Of a DNA stretch of 7,719 bases, positions 1 to 6,430 are shown one piece after another. A program made the position numbers and the translations under genes. The stretch lies in contig DATBWU010000297.1 of NCBI GenBank assembly GCA_036514635.1, positions 1 to 7,719 of the forward strand, read 5' to 3'. Each line of letters opens with the position of its first letter. Position 1 is the stretch's first letter. The notes under the pieces are model-generated. The model had not been told where the DNA came from. It made no database searches and was given only the letters and a program-made list of their open reading frames with translations. The DNA is from DASSFZ01 sp036514635. GTDB lineage: Bacteria; Chloroflexota; Anaerolineae; Fen-1058.

Positions 1-35
1 CACCGGGCACGCCCCACCCGCCTATAGGTGACGAC

Positions 36-230
36 ATGACCGACGAACCCTTGACCACAGCCGACGGCAAGACTTACAACGTCGTTTCGTACCAGGAAAC
101 TACCACGGGCTACTGGCGCGCCGAGGCCAGTTTTAACGGGCGCGTGGTTGAGACGTGCGACGAAACGACCGAGCTACGTGCGCGGGTCGGCATTCTCAAG
201 CGGCTCGAGCGGCGCAACGGCGCGAGGTGA
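36..230 (+). CDS. Small hypothetical protein, 64 aa
   Basis: I do not recognise this protein. It is small and soluble, with no signal peptide or membrane segment. The first half is polar and rich in Thr and Tyr and looks strand-forming (TYNVVSYQ, YWRAEASFNGRVVE); the last 20 residues are basic and helical (ELRARVGILKRLERR). The ATG has an SD sequence AGGTGA at 26-31. The reading frame stays open upstream to the window edge, so a longer start outside the window cannot be excluded. The stop lies 3 nt before the next gene, whose SD (GAGGTGA) overlaps this stop, so the two are probably translated together. It is the first of five small unknown genes. Confidence 0.65.
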   Translation: MTDEPLTTADGKTYNVVSYQETTTGYWRAEASFNGRVVETCDETTELRARVGILKRLERRNGAR

Positions 231-233
231 GAC

Positions 234-446
234 ATGGACACTAAACTCATGCAACTGACTAATGCTGCAAGCAAGTACGCAATCGAGCATGACTTGCCTA
301 TGCCGCCACTAAGCGTGGACGTCAAGGCTTGGGTAAAAGCTGTCAGTGATGCGGTTGAGCACGCGACAGATCATCCCGATCTGCGGTATGCCAGGTCACT
401 GATTCGCGCTGACGATGCGTTTGCCAGATGGAGAAGTGAGACATGA
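234..446 (+). CDS. Small hypothetical protein, 70 aa, mostly helical
   Basis: Not recognised. The composition is mixed-charge and predicted mainly alpha-helical, with a proline-rich break (LPMPPLSVD, about residues 21-29) between two helical parts. It ends in a basic/aromatic helix (DAFARWRSE). There is no membrane segment, cysteine or recognisable motif. The SD GAGGTGA at 224-230 overlaps the previous stop. Its own stop overlaps the next start by 4 nt (ATGA), the usual sign of translational coupling in an operon. A small DNA- or protein-binding accessory factor would be possible, but nothing in the sequence shows it. Confidence 0.65.
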   Translation: MDTKLMQLTNAASKYAIEHDLPMPPLSVDVKAWVKAVSDAVEHATDHPDLRYARSLIRADDAFARWRSET

Positions 447-727
447 ACAGCGGGAAACTCTCGGACATCATCGAGGGCATGTTGCTAGACGGCGCGACAG
501 ATGAGGTCGAGGTCTTGATCGGCGCGGGCGAAGCGTTGCGCGTCGTGTCCGGTTGGACAGAGATCGAGCTTGACCCGGACGCGGTGTACCTGGCGCCGGT
601 CAAGGCGGTCAAACTCGCGCCGGGCTTCCACGTGCTGAGGCCGGTCGGCGAGCTCGATTCATGGCTGAATGTGCGCGTGAAGCTGGCGCGATTGAACAGT
701 GGGCGCAGCGGGGCGAGTTCCCGATAA
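443..727 (+). CDS. Small hypothetical protein, 94 aa
   Basis: Not recognised. An N-terminal amphipathic helix (SDIIEGMLLDG) is followed by alternating hydrophobic and charged residues typical of a small beta-rich fold (EVEVLIGAGEALRVVSGW, VYLAPVKAVKLAPGFHVL), then a basic C-terminal tail rich in Ser and Arg. There is no signal peptide or membrane segment. The start ATG lies inside the stop of the preceding gene (4-nt overlap), with GGAG and AAGTGAG just upstream. The 13-nt gap to the next gene carries an AGGAGG ribosome binding site. Confidence 0.65.
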   Translation: MNSGKLSDIIEGMLLDGATDEVEVLIGAGEALRVVSGWTEIELDPDAVYLAPVKAVKLAPGFHVLRPVGELDSWLNVRVKLARLNSGRSGASSR

Positions 728-740
728 CACAGGAGGCACG

Positions 741-1169
741 ATGCAACTATACGTGAAGGCAACGAGCAACTATCCTGACGGGATGACCCTCACCGACTTC
801 GAGGAGTTAGGGCCGATCTGGAGAGGGGAGTCTATCGTCATCCCCTTCGGCGAAGAGCGGCGCGTCTTAACCGTCGTCGGCTGGACGGATTTGTTTATGG
901 GTCGGCCCTGTGAGGTGTACGTCGTCAAGGCGCGCAACATCCCGCGCGACATTCAGGGGAAGCAGGTCGGCGAGCCGATCACCGGCTTCCTGGTCTACGG
1001 CGGCAATAGCGGCGTGCGCGTGCTGGACGACGAACGCGAGCCGCAGGAGTTCGACGCGCATCTGCCGCGCGGGTTCGGTGCGCCGATCGTTTGGGTTGAG
1101 GACGTGGCCGACTTGCCTGCCGATGTGCGTGCGGTCGTGGAGGGTGATAGCGATGCTGGTCAAGATTGA
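741..1169 (+). CDS. Hypothetical protein, 142 aa
   Basis: Not recognised. I chose ATG 741 over an in-frame GTG at 699 because a strong SD (AGGAGG, 731-736) sits just before it and the longer version would overlap the upstream gene. The protein looks beta-rich, with several short hydrophobic strands (SIVIPFGEERRVLTVVGW, CEVYVVKARNI, ITGFLVYGG, APIVWVEDVADLP) and an acidic C-terminus. It has one cysteine and no membrane segment. The last 17 nt overlap the next gene, which starts from an SD within this reading frame. A small single-domain cytoplasmic protein is likely; the role is unknown. Confidence 0.7.
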   Translation: MQLYVKATSNYPDGMTLTDFEELGPIWRGESIVIPFGEERRVLTVVGWTDLFMGRPCEVYVVKARNIPRDIQGKQVGEPITGFLVYGGNSGVRVLDDEREPQEFDAHLPRGFGAPIVWVEDVADLPADVRAVVEGDSDAGQD

Positions 1170-1488
1170 CGCGAGCGCGCGGCTATTCGCCCTGGTCAAC
1201 GTGAGCGACGCTCACGGCGACTATCGGCGCTACTACGTGGCCGACGCGCCGCACTTGATGATCGTCGTCGCACACAACAGCCTGTCTTTGGGCGACCTAC
1301 CGGGGCGTGTGGTCGATGCGGCTGTGGGTTGGCACGAGGGGCAGTATGGTTTCGTGCGTCCAGGCAACGAGGACAAGCGGCACTCGAAGTTGACGATCTA
1401 CGGCGAAGCCGAGGGCAAGCCGGAAACAACACTGTCGGACATCTTGAACGATGCGCCGAAAGAGAGTGACGAACGTCCGCAGCCCTGA
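1153..1488 (+). CDS. Hypothetical protein, 111 aa
   Basis: Not recognised. The frame is open much further upstream, but only as the shadow of the preceding gene. ATG 1153 is the first start with a good SD (GGAGGG, 1139-1144; 8-nt spacing). The N-terminal half is beta-like (RLFALVNVSDAHGDYRRYYV, HLMIVVAHNSLSLGDLP). The middle contains aromatic and glycine residues (VGWHEGQYGFVRPGN), and the last 25 residues are polar and acidic, probably disordered. No membrane segment is seen. The stop codon sits in the loop of an inverted repeat (1471-1503), and a 68-nt gap follows, so this gene may close the first operon segment. Confidence 0.68.
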   Translation: MLVKIDASARLFALVNVSDAHGDYRRYYVADAPHLMIVVAHNSLSLGDLPGRVVDAAVGWHEGQYGFVRPGNEDKRHSKLTIYGEAEGKPETTLSDILNDAPKESDERPQP

Positions 1489-1503
1489 CCGGTCTGGACG
1501 TTC
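1471..1503 (+). repeat. Inverted repeat around a stop codon
   Basis: GAACGTCC (1471-1478) and GGACGTTC (1496-1503) are perfect 8-bp complements separated by 17 nt. The pairing can continue outward past one mismatch by two more pairs. The stop codon at 1486-1488 and an ACCGGT palindrome (1488-1493) lie in the loop. No T-tract follows, so a classical intrinsic terminator is unlikely. It could be an mRNA-stabilising or processing hairpin or an operator between the small-gene cluster and the lipoprotein gene. Confidence 0.5.
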
Positions 1504-1556
1504 ATCGAAGCACACGGGGCGAACCCGCTGCGCCGAGTTGTAGCACAGGTGAAGCG

Positions 1557-2219
1557 ATGAAACGAGCAATCTTGATCGGGCTGGGCGCGCTGGCGCTGGC
1601 CGGCTGCTACGCGCCGAAGGACTATGCCGAAGGCGACGCGGTAGTTATCGCCGCCAAGACCGAAGCACAACGCCAAGAGGTTGCTATCGCAGCCGAGGCG
1701 ACACGGCAGGGCGTCATCGCGGCGGGCAAAGCCGAGCTTGAGCTTGAACGTGAGCGCGAGTTGCAGCGGCAAACCCTCGCACAACAGGCGCAGGCGCAAG
1801 AGGCCGATCACGCGGCGCGGCTGGCCGACATCGAAGCGCAGAGCACACAGCGGTTAGCCGACATCGAAGCACAAAGAGCCGAAGCGATGGCGCGCGGTTC
1901 TGTCGCCTGGGTGTGGCCGGTCGGTGGGGCTGCTGTCCTTTTCGTCCTGGCGGCCGGCGCGACGGTGACCGCCGTTCGCATGGGATCGGCCTGGGCGCTG
2001 AAAGTCAGGCGACAAGCGGACATCCCGCTAATGATCAACTATGATCCACATACATTGACTGCACCGATCATGCTGGCGCTGGTAGCGGGTGTGCCGACAT
2101 TGGTCAATCCCAATACCGGCGATGTCCTGCCACTCAACGCAGCACACAATGCAGAGGCCGCGCGTCTGCGATACATGGCTGCGCAGAACATCGTCGCGCT
2201 GCAGGCGCAGGCGCATTGA
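1557..2219 (+). CDS. Predicted lipoprotein with coiled coil and one membrane segment, 220 aa
   Basis: The N-terminus is a lipoprotein signal: MKR, a hydrophobic stretch, then lipobox LAGC at residues 14-17 (Cys17 would be lipidated). Residues about 33-113 are rich in Ala, Glu, Gln and Arg and should form a long helix or coiled coil, with LADIEAQ twice at 89-95 and 100-106. Residues about 116-141 are a membrane segment. It is followed by Arg and Lys residues (RMGSAWALKVRRQ), so by the positive-inside rule the C-terminal domain faces the cytoplasm and the coiled coil lies outside. The C-terminal 70 residues are unrecognised. The SD is AGGTGA (1547-1552). The stop overlaps the start of the FtsK-like gene, which suggests equimolar synthesis and a physical partnership with the pump, perhaps as its membrane anchor or envelope-spanning part. 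The structural features are visible; the role is inferred. Confidence 0.75.
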   Translation: MKRAILIGLGALALAGCYAPKDYAEGDAVVIAAKTEAQRQEVAIAAEATRQGVIAAGKAELELERERELQRQTLAQQAQAQEADHAARLADIEAQSTQRLADIEAQRAEAMARGSVAWVWPVGGAAVLFVLAAGATVTAVRMGSAWALKVRRQADIPLMINYDPHTLTAPIMLALVAGVPTLVNPNTGDVLPLNAAHNAEAARLRYMAAQNIVALQAQAH

Positions 2220-3490
2220 TGGGCGATGCAACAAAGCCGATCCACATCCGCGAGATCGGCACGATCGCCGGGCCGCGCGCGGGCGCGTTGGAGATTGACG
2301 CGGGTCTTGACGCGGGCCGGCTGCTTCGGGCGCTGACGGCTGACAGCGGCGCGGTGCTGCGTCAATTCGTGTCCTGGCCCTTCGTCGGCGATCCAGCCTG
2401 TTACATGATCGGTCGATACATTCGGTGCGAAGCTGGCTGGCCGGATGCGCTGGCCGAGAAGTCGATCCGCCTCAGCGACCTGGGTCTGCGCCCGGGCGGA
2501 TCGGGGCGTTGGACAGCGGGCAAAAACGAGTACGGGCAAACCGTCACCCTGGGCCTATCAGATCACGCGGCGCACTTCGGCGTATTCGGCACAACCGGAT
2601 CGGGCAAGTCGGTTGCGATCCGTTCGCTGGTGTCGCAGTTGGCCGGAAGCGGCGACCGGCTGATCCTGGTCGATGGCAAGTTCGGCGAAGGGCTGCGCAA
2701 CCTGGATCACCTGCCCGGCGTGGTCGGGCCGCTGGCGGTCGATGCTGAATCGGCGCGCGCTGCGTTGGGTTGGGCACTGGTTGAGATGACGCGACGGTAT
2801 GAGGCGCACGACGCCGCCGCCCCTCGCGCGGTCGTCGTGTGTGATGAAGTGCAAGAGCTAGTGTCCGATCCGGTCATCGTCGAGCTATTGAGGCGGATCG
2901 CGGCGCAGGGTCGAGCGGCGCGGGTATCTCTGGTGCTGGCGACCCAGCATCCGACGATGGCCGCGTTTGGCGGCGACCCGACCATCAAGCGCAATGTGAC
3001 CGGGCGGATCGCGCTGCGGGTAGCCGATGCGAAATCGTCAGAGGTTGCCATCGGGCAGAGCACGCCTCGCGCCGATTGGCTGCTGGGCGCGGGTGATGCC
3101 TATGCCGTCGTGCCGGGCGCGGTGCAACGGCTGCAGGTTGCCTACATCGGGCGCAACGAGCTTGACCGGCTGCTGACGGCGCAGCCTTCGCTTGCAGCCT
3201 GGCCGGAGTTTCACGCCGAGGCGATCGGGCAGTTGCCAGCGGGTAACGTGGCGAACTATAGCGGCGCGGAGTTGGCGGTATCGCTGGTCAACGCCCACGA
3301 GGGCGCCGGCCGCCCGGCGCTGGTCAATGCGCTGGAGTCGGCGGGCCTGGGGCGACCGGGCAACGTGCGGGCCGATCGGCTGCTGAGGTTGGGCCGTGAC
3401 CAGTTGGACACCCTCAAGGTGGACGGCTGGACGCTCTGCCGGATGGCTAACGTCATCCGGCTAGACGATGACGACGGCCTGCCTGCCTAG
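2219..3490 (+). CDS. FtsK/SpoIIIE-family DNA translocase (TraB-like), 423 aa
   Basis: This is an ATP-driven double-stranded DNA pump of the FtsK/HerA class. Walker A GTTGSGKS lies at residues 124-131 and Walker B VVVCDE at 205-210. The family signature AAQGRAARVSLVLATQHPT (about 228-246) and the IKRNVTGRIALRV segment (257-268) match the FtsK motor. The N-terminal 110 residues have no membrane helices, unlike chromosomal FtsK, and the total is about half the usual FtsK length, nearer to the transfer proteins of actinomycete plasmids and integrative elements. The C-terminal 80 residues may hold a small DNA-recognition domain, but the FtsK gamma pattern is not clear. They contain a near-duplicate, LVNAHEGAG (356-364) and LVNALESAG (368-376), and end in an acidic RLDDDDG. 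I chose ATG 2219, overlapping the previous TGA by 1 nt; TTG 2216 is less likely. There is no good SD, so translation probably depends on coupling. Alternative roles are a virus-type FtsK/HerA packaging ATPase or plasmid partition. Confidence 0.88.
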   Translation: MGDATKPIHIREIGTIAGPRAGALEIDAGLDAGRLLRALTADSGAVLRQFVSWPFVGDPACYMIGRYIRCEAGWPDALAEKSIRLSDLGLRPGGSGRWTAGKNEYGQTVTLGLSDHAAHFGVFGTTGSGKSVAIRSLVSQLAGSGDRLILVDGKFGEGLRNLDHLPGVVGPLAVDAESARAALGWALVEMTRRYEAHDAAAPRAVVVCDEVQELVSDPVIVELLRRIAAQGRAARVSLVLATQHPTMAAFGGDPTIKRNVTGRIALRVADAKSSEVAIGQSTPRADWLLGAGDAYAVVPGAVQRLQVAYIGRNELDRLLTAQPSLAAWPEFHAEAIGQLPAGNVANYSGAELAVSLVNAHEGAGRPALVNALESAGLGRPGNVRADRLLRLGRDQLDTLKVDGWTLCRMANVIRLDDDDGLPA

Positions 3491-3579
3491 CCTGGGGGTA
3501 CACACACTCGTGGCACAAAACGCGCAGCGGGCAGCAGAATCGCGGCTGATCGTGTGTATGTCGAGGGTAGGCAGGCAGG
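3478..3579 (+). repeat. Long two-part inverted repeat between the pump gene and the next gene
   Basis: The outer arms CCTGCCTGCCTA (3478-3489) and TAGGCAGGCAGG (3568-3579) are perfect 12-bp complements. The inner arms TACACAC (3499-3505) and GTGTGTA (3552-3558) are perfect 7-bp complements, with a symmetrical 9-by-9 nt internal loop between them. The apical region is 46 nt. The left arm contains the pump stop codon. The right arm contains GGCA repeats and ends 1 nt before the likely SD (AGGGAG, 3581-3586) of the next gene. Possible roles are an attenuating RNA structure, a transcript-processing site or a DNA site recognised by the pump. No T-tract follows it. Confidence 0.6.
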
Positions 3580-3591
3580 CAGGGAGCAACG

Positions 3592-3984
3592 ATGAATCAA
3601 TTACGCAAGGAGCTTATCGGCTGCATCGGGCTGGCGCTGGGCGCGCTGCTGCTGACGGGCGGCGCCTTCGCGTTCATCTATGCCCTGCTGAGCACGATGA
3701 CGGACACGGGCCGTCACCTGCTGGCGGCGGCGCTTGTGTTCGTCGTGCCCCTGGCCTACGCGCTGGGCCTGGCCTATGCCAGAGCGCACCGGGCCGGGCT
3801 TGAGCATGGCGTTGACCTGAAAATCTCAACGCGAGAACGGATAGCGGCTAAGCCGACACCGGCGCAGGCGGCACAGGCGCAGGCGGCGGTACAGCGCGCA
3901 GAGTGGGATAGGCTTTTGCCGAAGCTGGGCGGGGCTGTGATCGTCCGGCGGCACGGCAGCGATTCAGACGTGATTGATCTGTGA
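3592..3984 (+). CDS. Small membrane protein with two transmembrane segments, 130 aa
   Basis: There are two clear hydrophobic helices, about residues 9-33 (LIGCIGLALGALLLTGGAFAF) and 42-64 (HLLAAALVFVVPLAYALGLAY), with a short polar loop (STMTDTGR) between them. A basic stretch after the second helix (ARAHRAGLEHG) suggests both termini are cytoplasmic. The C-terminal 65 residues are soluble, with an Ala/Gln-rich helix (AQAAQAQAAVQRAEWDRLL) and a final acidic VIDL. I do not recognise a family; by size and position it resembles the small Spd-type membrane proteins encoded beside TraB pumps. The SD is AGGGAG (3581-3586), right after the inverted repeat, whose folding may affect its use. The next gene starts 11 nt after its stop. 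Confidence 0.75.
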   Translation: MNQLRKELIGCIGLALGALLLTGGAFAFIYALLSTMTDTGRHLLAAALVFVVPLAYALGLAYARAHRAGLEHGVDLKISTRERIAAKPTPAQAAQAQAAVQRAEWDRLLPKLGGAVIVRRHGSDSDVIDL

Positions 3985-3995
3985 GGTGAGATGAG

Positions 3996-4760
3996 ATGAA
4001 CGCAACACGCAAGAGCAAGATAGCCAACATCGTTTTGTGGGCGGCGTACCTGCTGACGCTGGCCGCGAGCATGGGGCACGTGGCCTGGGCCTTCGGCACG
4101 CTGGAGTTTGAGGGCAGCGCGTGGGTCGGCTGGCTGGCGGCGCTGGCCGTCGATGCGGGCCTGGCGGCGCTGGCCTACGGGGTCCAGCAGCGCAAGCGGG
4201 CCAGGCGTTCGGCGCGTGACCTGTGGGCGGGCGTGCTGCTGTTCGCCGGCATATCCGCGTTTGCGAACCTGTTGCACGCGATGACTGCCGTCACCGGCTT
4301 TACTGTCACCCTGGCGACGTTCGGCACGGTAGACGCCCTGGCGCTGGCGAAGGCCGTCATCCTGTCCGCCAGTCTGCCGGTGCTGGTTGTCTACCTGGGC
4401 GAAGTCGTGTCAAGCGACGACGCACAGGCAGCCGAGCAAGCCGATCGGGAACGTGTCAAGGCTGAACGTCAAGCGATGCGCGAGAGTGTCAAGGCCGAAC
4501 AGTCGGAAGTGTCAAGTACTACGACGTTTAACACAACGGCTGAACAGGCAGCGCGGGCACGGGCTGTCAAGGCTGAACAGGATGCACACGCGAAGGCAAC
4601 GGCGCTGGACACTCTCGCCGGACACCTGGACGCCAACCCGGACACGCCGGTTGCGGAACTGTCCAGACTGATCGGGCGCAGCCGGACGACGGTTTACACC
4701 TATCTGTCCGAACTGGAAGCGGCCGGCCGGATTCGGCGCAACGGCGACGGCAAGGAGTAG
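3996..4760 (+). CDS. DUF2637-like four-helix membrane protein with C-terminal winged-helix domain, 254 aa
   Basis: Four membrane helices are predicted at about 11-33, 43-63, 76-97 and 112-137. The pattern GHVAWAF, then AALAVDAGLAALAYGVQQRKR, then ISAFANLLHAM resembles the DUF2637/SpdA-type proteins of actinomycete plasmids (family recall, not searched). A charged helical linker (about 140-200) carries VKAE three times. Residues about 203-250 form a winged-helix-like domain: a helix DTLAGHLDANP, then VAELSRLIG, then recognition helix SRTTVYTYLSELEAAG and a wing GRIRRNG. This layout implies a membrane-bound DNA-binding protein, either regulating its own element or holding DNA near the pump at the membrane. 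The SD is GAGGTGAG (3983-3990). An ATG at 3991 is out of frame and stops after two codons. AAGGAG for the recombinase overlaps the end of this gene. Confidence 0.78.
   Translation: MNATRKSKIANIVLWAAYLLTLAASMGHVAWAFGTLEFEGSAWVGWLAALAVDAGLAALAYGVQQRKRARRSARDLWAGVLLFAGISAFANLLHAMTAVTGFTVTLATFGTVDALALAKAVILSASLPVLVVYLGEVVSSDDAQAAEQADRERVKAERQAMRESVKAEQSEVSSTTTFNTTAEQAARARAVKAEQDAHAKATALDTLAGHLDANPDTPVAELSRLIGRSRTTVYTYLSELEAAGRIRRNGDGKE
4455..4578 (+). repeat. Three dispersed copies of a 13-nt word in the linker
   Basis: GTCAAGGCTGAAC occurs at 4455-4467 and 4566-4578, with a one-base variant GTCAAGGCCGAAC at 4488-4500. All three encode the VKAE of the charged linker in the membrane protein. They most likely reflect duplication within a low-complexity helix and not a regulatory site. 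Confidence 0.5.
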
Positions 4761-4765
4761 CGACG

Positions 4766-6430
4766 ATGGCAAAGGCGAAACAGGCAACACACGGGGCAGT
4801 CAAGCGGGCGGCGATCTACGTGCGCGTATCGTCGGAAGGACAGGCGAAAGACAAGAACGGCAGGAATGGCGAAGATGAGGCCAAGACATCGCCCGACGCG
4901 CAAGAGCGCGACTGCCGGGCGCTGTGCGAGCGGCAAGGCTATCAGGTGGTAGCCGTCTTTCGTGACACCGCGAAGTATCGCGTTGGTAAGCGGCTGGTCG
5001 AGCCGAGCGGCACACGGGCGGATCGGCCTGGACTGCGGGCGATACTGGCAGTGGCGCGCGCGGGTGAGGTCGATGTGATTGTCGCCTGGCGCGAGGATCG
5101 GTTGTATCGCAGCTATCGCCCGATGCTCGATGTCCTGGACTGCCTGGACGAAACCGGGATCGATATCGAGCTGGCGAAGGAAACATTCGACAAGCGGATC
5201 GCGCCGGTCAAGGCGTGGGCCGCCAAGATGGAACTGGACGCGAAGGCCGACCGTTTCATGATGGGCGTGTCGGGGCGATTCGCAAAGGGCAAGGACTGGA
5301 ACGGGCACACACCCTACGGATGCTCAAACGACAACGGCACGTATCGGATCAAAGATGACGAAGCGCGGGCCGTGCGCCTCGTCTGGTCGATGTTTGGTGA
5401 CGGCGAAACACTGCCGACGATCCGCGACCGCTTGATCGGCGAGGGCGCGCCGCAGCGCAACACGTCAAAACACGTGTGGGCCGTGAGTCAGATATACCGC
5501 ATCCTCAAACGTGACTACTATTGGACAGGCGCGATTGAGCGAACGTGGGATGGCGAGACCTATCAGGTACAGATACCGGCCATCGTTGACGAGGCGAGGG
5601 CGGCGCGCGTGAAGGAACGCTTCGCCCGTTTCAAGTCCTACCCATCCGGCAACTTGAAAGCGCAGGCGTTGGGCGCCGGGTTGGTGCGTTGCGAGCATTG
5701 CGATTGCATCATGCAGGTGATCCGGTACAACAACGGCTATAAGGACTACACATACTACCGCTGCCCGTCTAAGCAACTGGTCGGCAAGTATCCGCGCGAC
5801 TGCGCCCGAAGCGCACAGGTCGGCATCCTTGACGCCGAGATATGGCGCAAGACGTGGGAGTTTATCTCCGACGCGGAACGGCTGCGCGCCGAAGTCGATA
5901 AGCAGATCGCAGTCCTGCAGCAGCAGAAGGCAGAAGCAGAAGGCGAGGTTGAACGGCTGACGAAGGAATTAGACGGCCTGGCGATGGAGCGGCAGTGGGT
6001 CATCACGCGGACGCGCAAAGGCAGCATCACCGAGGCCGATATGGAGATGCAACTAGCGGCGCTGACGTTTCAGGAGGCCGCGTTGCGCGCAGACCTGACG
6101 AAAGCAGAACGGCTATCGGGCAATCGTGCCGAGCGGATGCGAAAGCTGGCCGATGACTTCACTCGTGATGTTGAGGTTGGGCGCGAGTTGGTGGAGTTAG
6201 AGCAGGCTGCGCCGGAACGGTTGACACCGGAACAGGTCGAGGACTTATTCAACTTCAAGCATGGAGCGATGCGCGAAGTCGTGAAGCGCATTGACGTACA
6301 GGCCGACAAGACGCCGAAGGTGCATATCGAGATACGCCTGGACGATGACGACGAAGTGTATCAGGTCGGTGACGGTCGAACTGGTTGGCTAGTTACTGAT
6401 CCGATATACGCGATCGCGGTGACGCTGTGA
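4766..6430 (+). CDS. Large serine recombinase (site-specific integrase/resolvase family), 554 aa
   Basis: It catalyses site-specific DNA strand exchange through a serine-DNA intermediate. The N-terminal resolvase domain (about residues 13-165) has AAIYVRVSSEGQ, with likely catalytic Ser22 and Arg20, and WREDRLYRS (108-116) supplying further active-site Arg residues. A recombinase domain follows (about 177-290, with HTPYGC and the typical YRILKRDYYWTGAI segment), then a zinc ribbon with Cys309, Cys312, Cys333 and Cys346. Next come long coiled-coil helices (about 368-410 and 430-480) and a C-terminal tail. The length is normal for large serine recombinases. Two stretches in the catalytic domain look longer than usual (AKDKNGRNGEDEAK and KYRVGKRLVEPSGTRA). 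The SD AAGGAG (4752-4757) is 8 nt before ATG and inside the preceding gene, so the recombinase is expressed with the membrane module. It may integrate or excise the element, resolve dimers or invert a segment. Confidence 0.93.
   Translation: MAKAKQATHGAVKRAAIYVRVSSEGQAKDKNGRNGEDEAKTSPDAQERDCRALCERQGYQVVAVFRDTAKYRVGKRLVEPSGTRADRPGLRAILAVARAGEVDVIVAWREDRLYRSYRPMLDVLDCLDETGIDIELAKETFDKRIAPVKAWAAKMELDAKADRFMMGVSGRFAKGKDWNGHTPYGCSNDNGTYRIKDDEARAVRLVWSMFGDGETLPTIRDRLIGEGAPQRNTSKHVWAVSQIYRILKRDYYWTGAIERTWDGETYQVQIPAIVDEARAARVKERFARFKSYPSGNLKAQALGAGLVRCEHCDCIMQVIRYNNGYKDYTYYRCPSKQLVGKYPRDCARSAQVGILDAEIWRKTWEFISDAERLRAEVDKQIAVLQQQKAEAEGEVERLTKELDGLAMERQWVITRTRKGSITEADMEMQLAALTFQEAALRADLTKAERLSGNRAERMRKLADDFTRDVEVGRELVELEQAAPERLTPEQVEDLFNFKHGAMREVVKRIDVQADKTPKVHIEIRLDDDDEVYQVGDGRTGWLVTDPIYAIAVTL

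Noticed and set aside
1..31. Possible end of an upstream gene (stops TAG at 25-27 or TGA at 29-31)
   Set aside because: Only about nine codons are visible in either frame, so a gene cannot be supported.
343..762. Minus-strand open frame of 139 aa
   Set aside because: It lies opposite the tightly packed plus-strand genes, has a Ser/Arg/Thr-rich composition typical of antisense shadow frames in GC-rich DNA, and shows no motif.
3478..3579. Inverted repeat as a small transposon (MITE) insertion
   Set aside because: The left arm encodes the last codons and stop of the pump gene, and no target-site duplication flanks the repeat, so an inserted element is less likely than a local structure.
3468..3803. 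Plus-strand open frame of 111 aa spanning the gap after the pump gene
   Set aside because: It overlaps the pump gene and the two-helix membrane protein in another frame, has Arg/Gly/Ala-rich shadow composition, and no SD favours it over ATG 3592.
3464..6353. Shared 13-nt word GACGATGACGACG near the ends of the pump and serine recombinase genes
   Set aside because: Both copies encode runs of Asp in acidic tails (IRLDDDD), so simple codon repetition explains the match.
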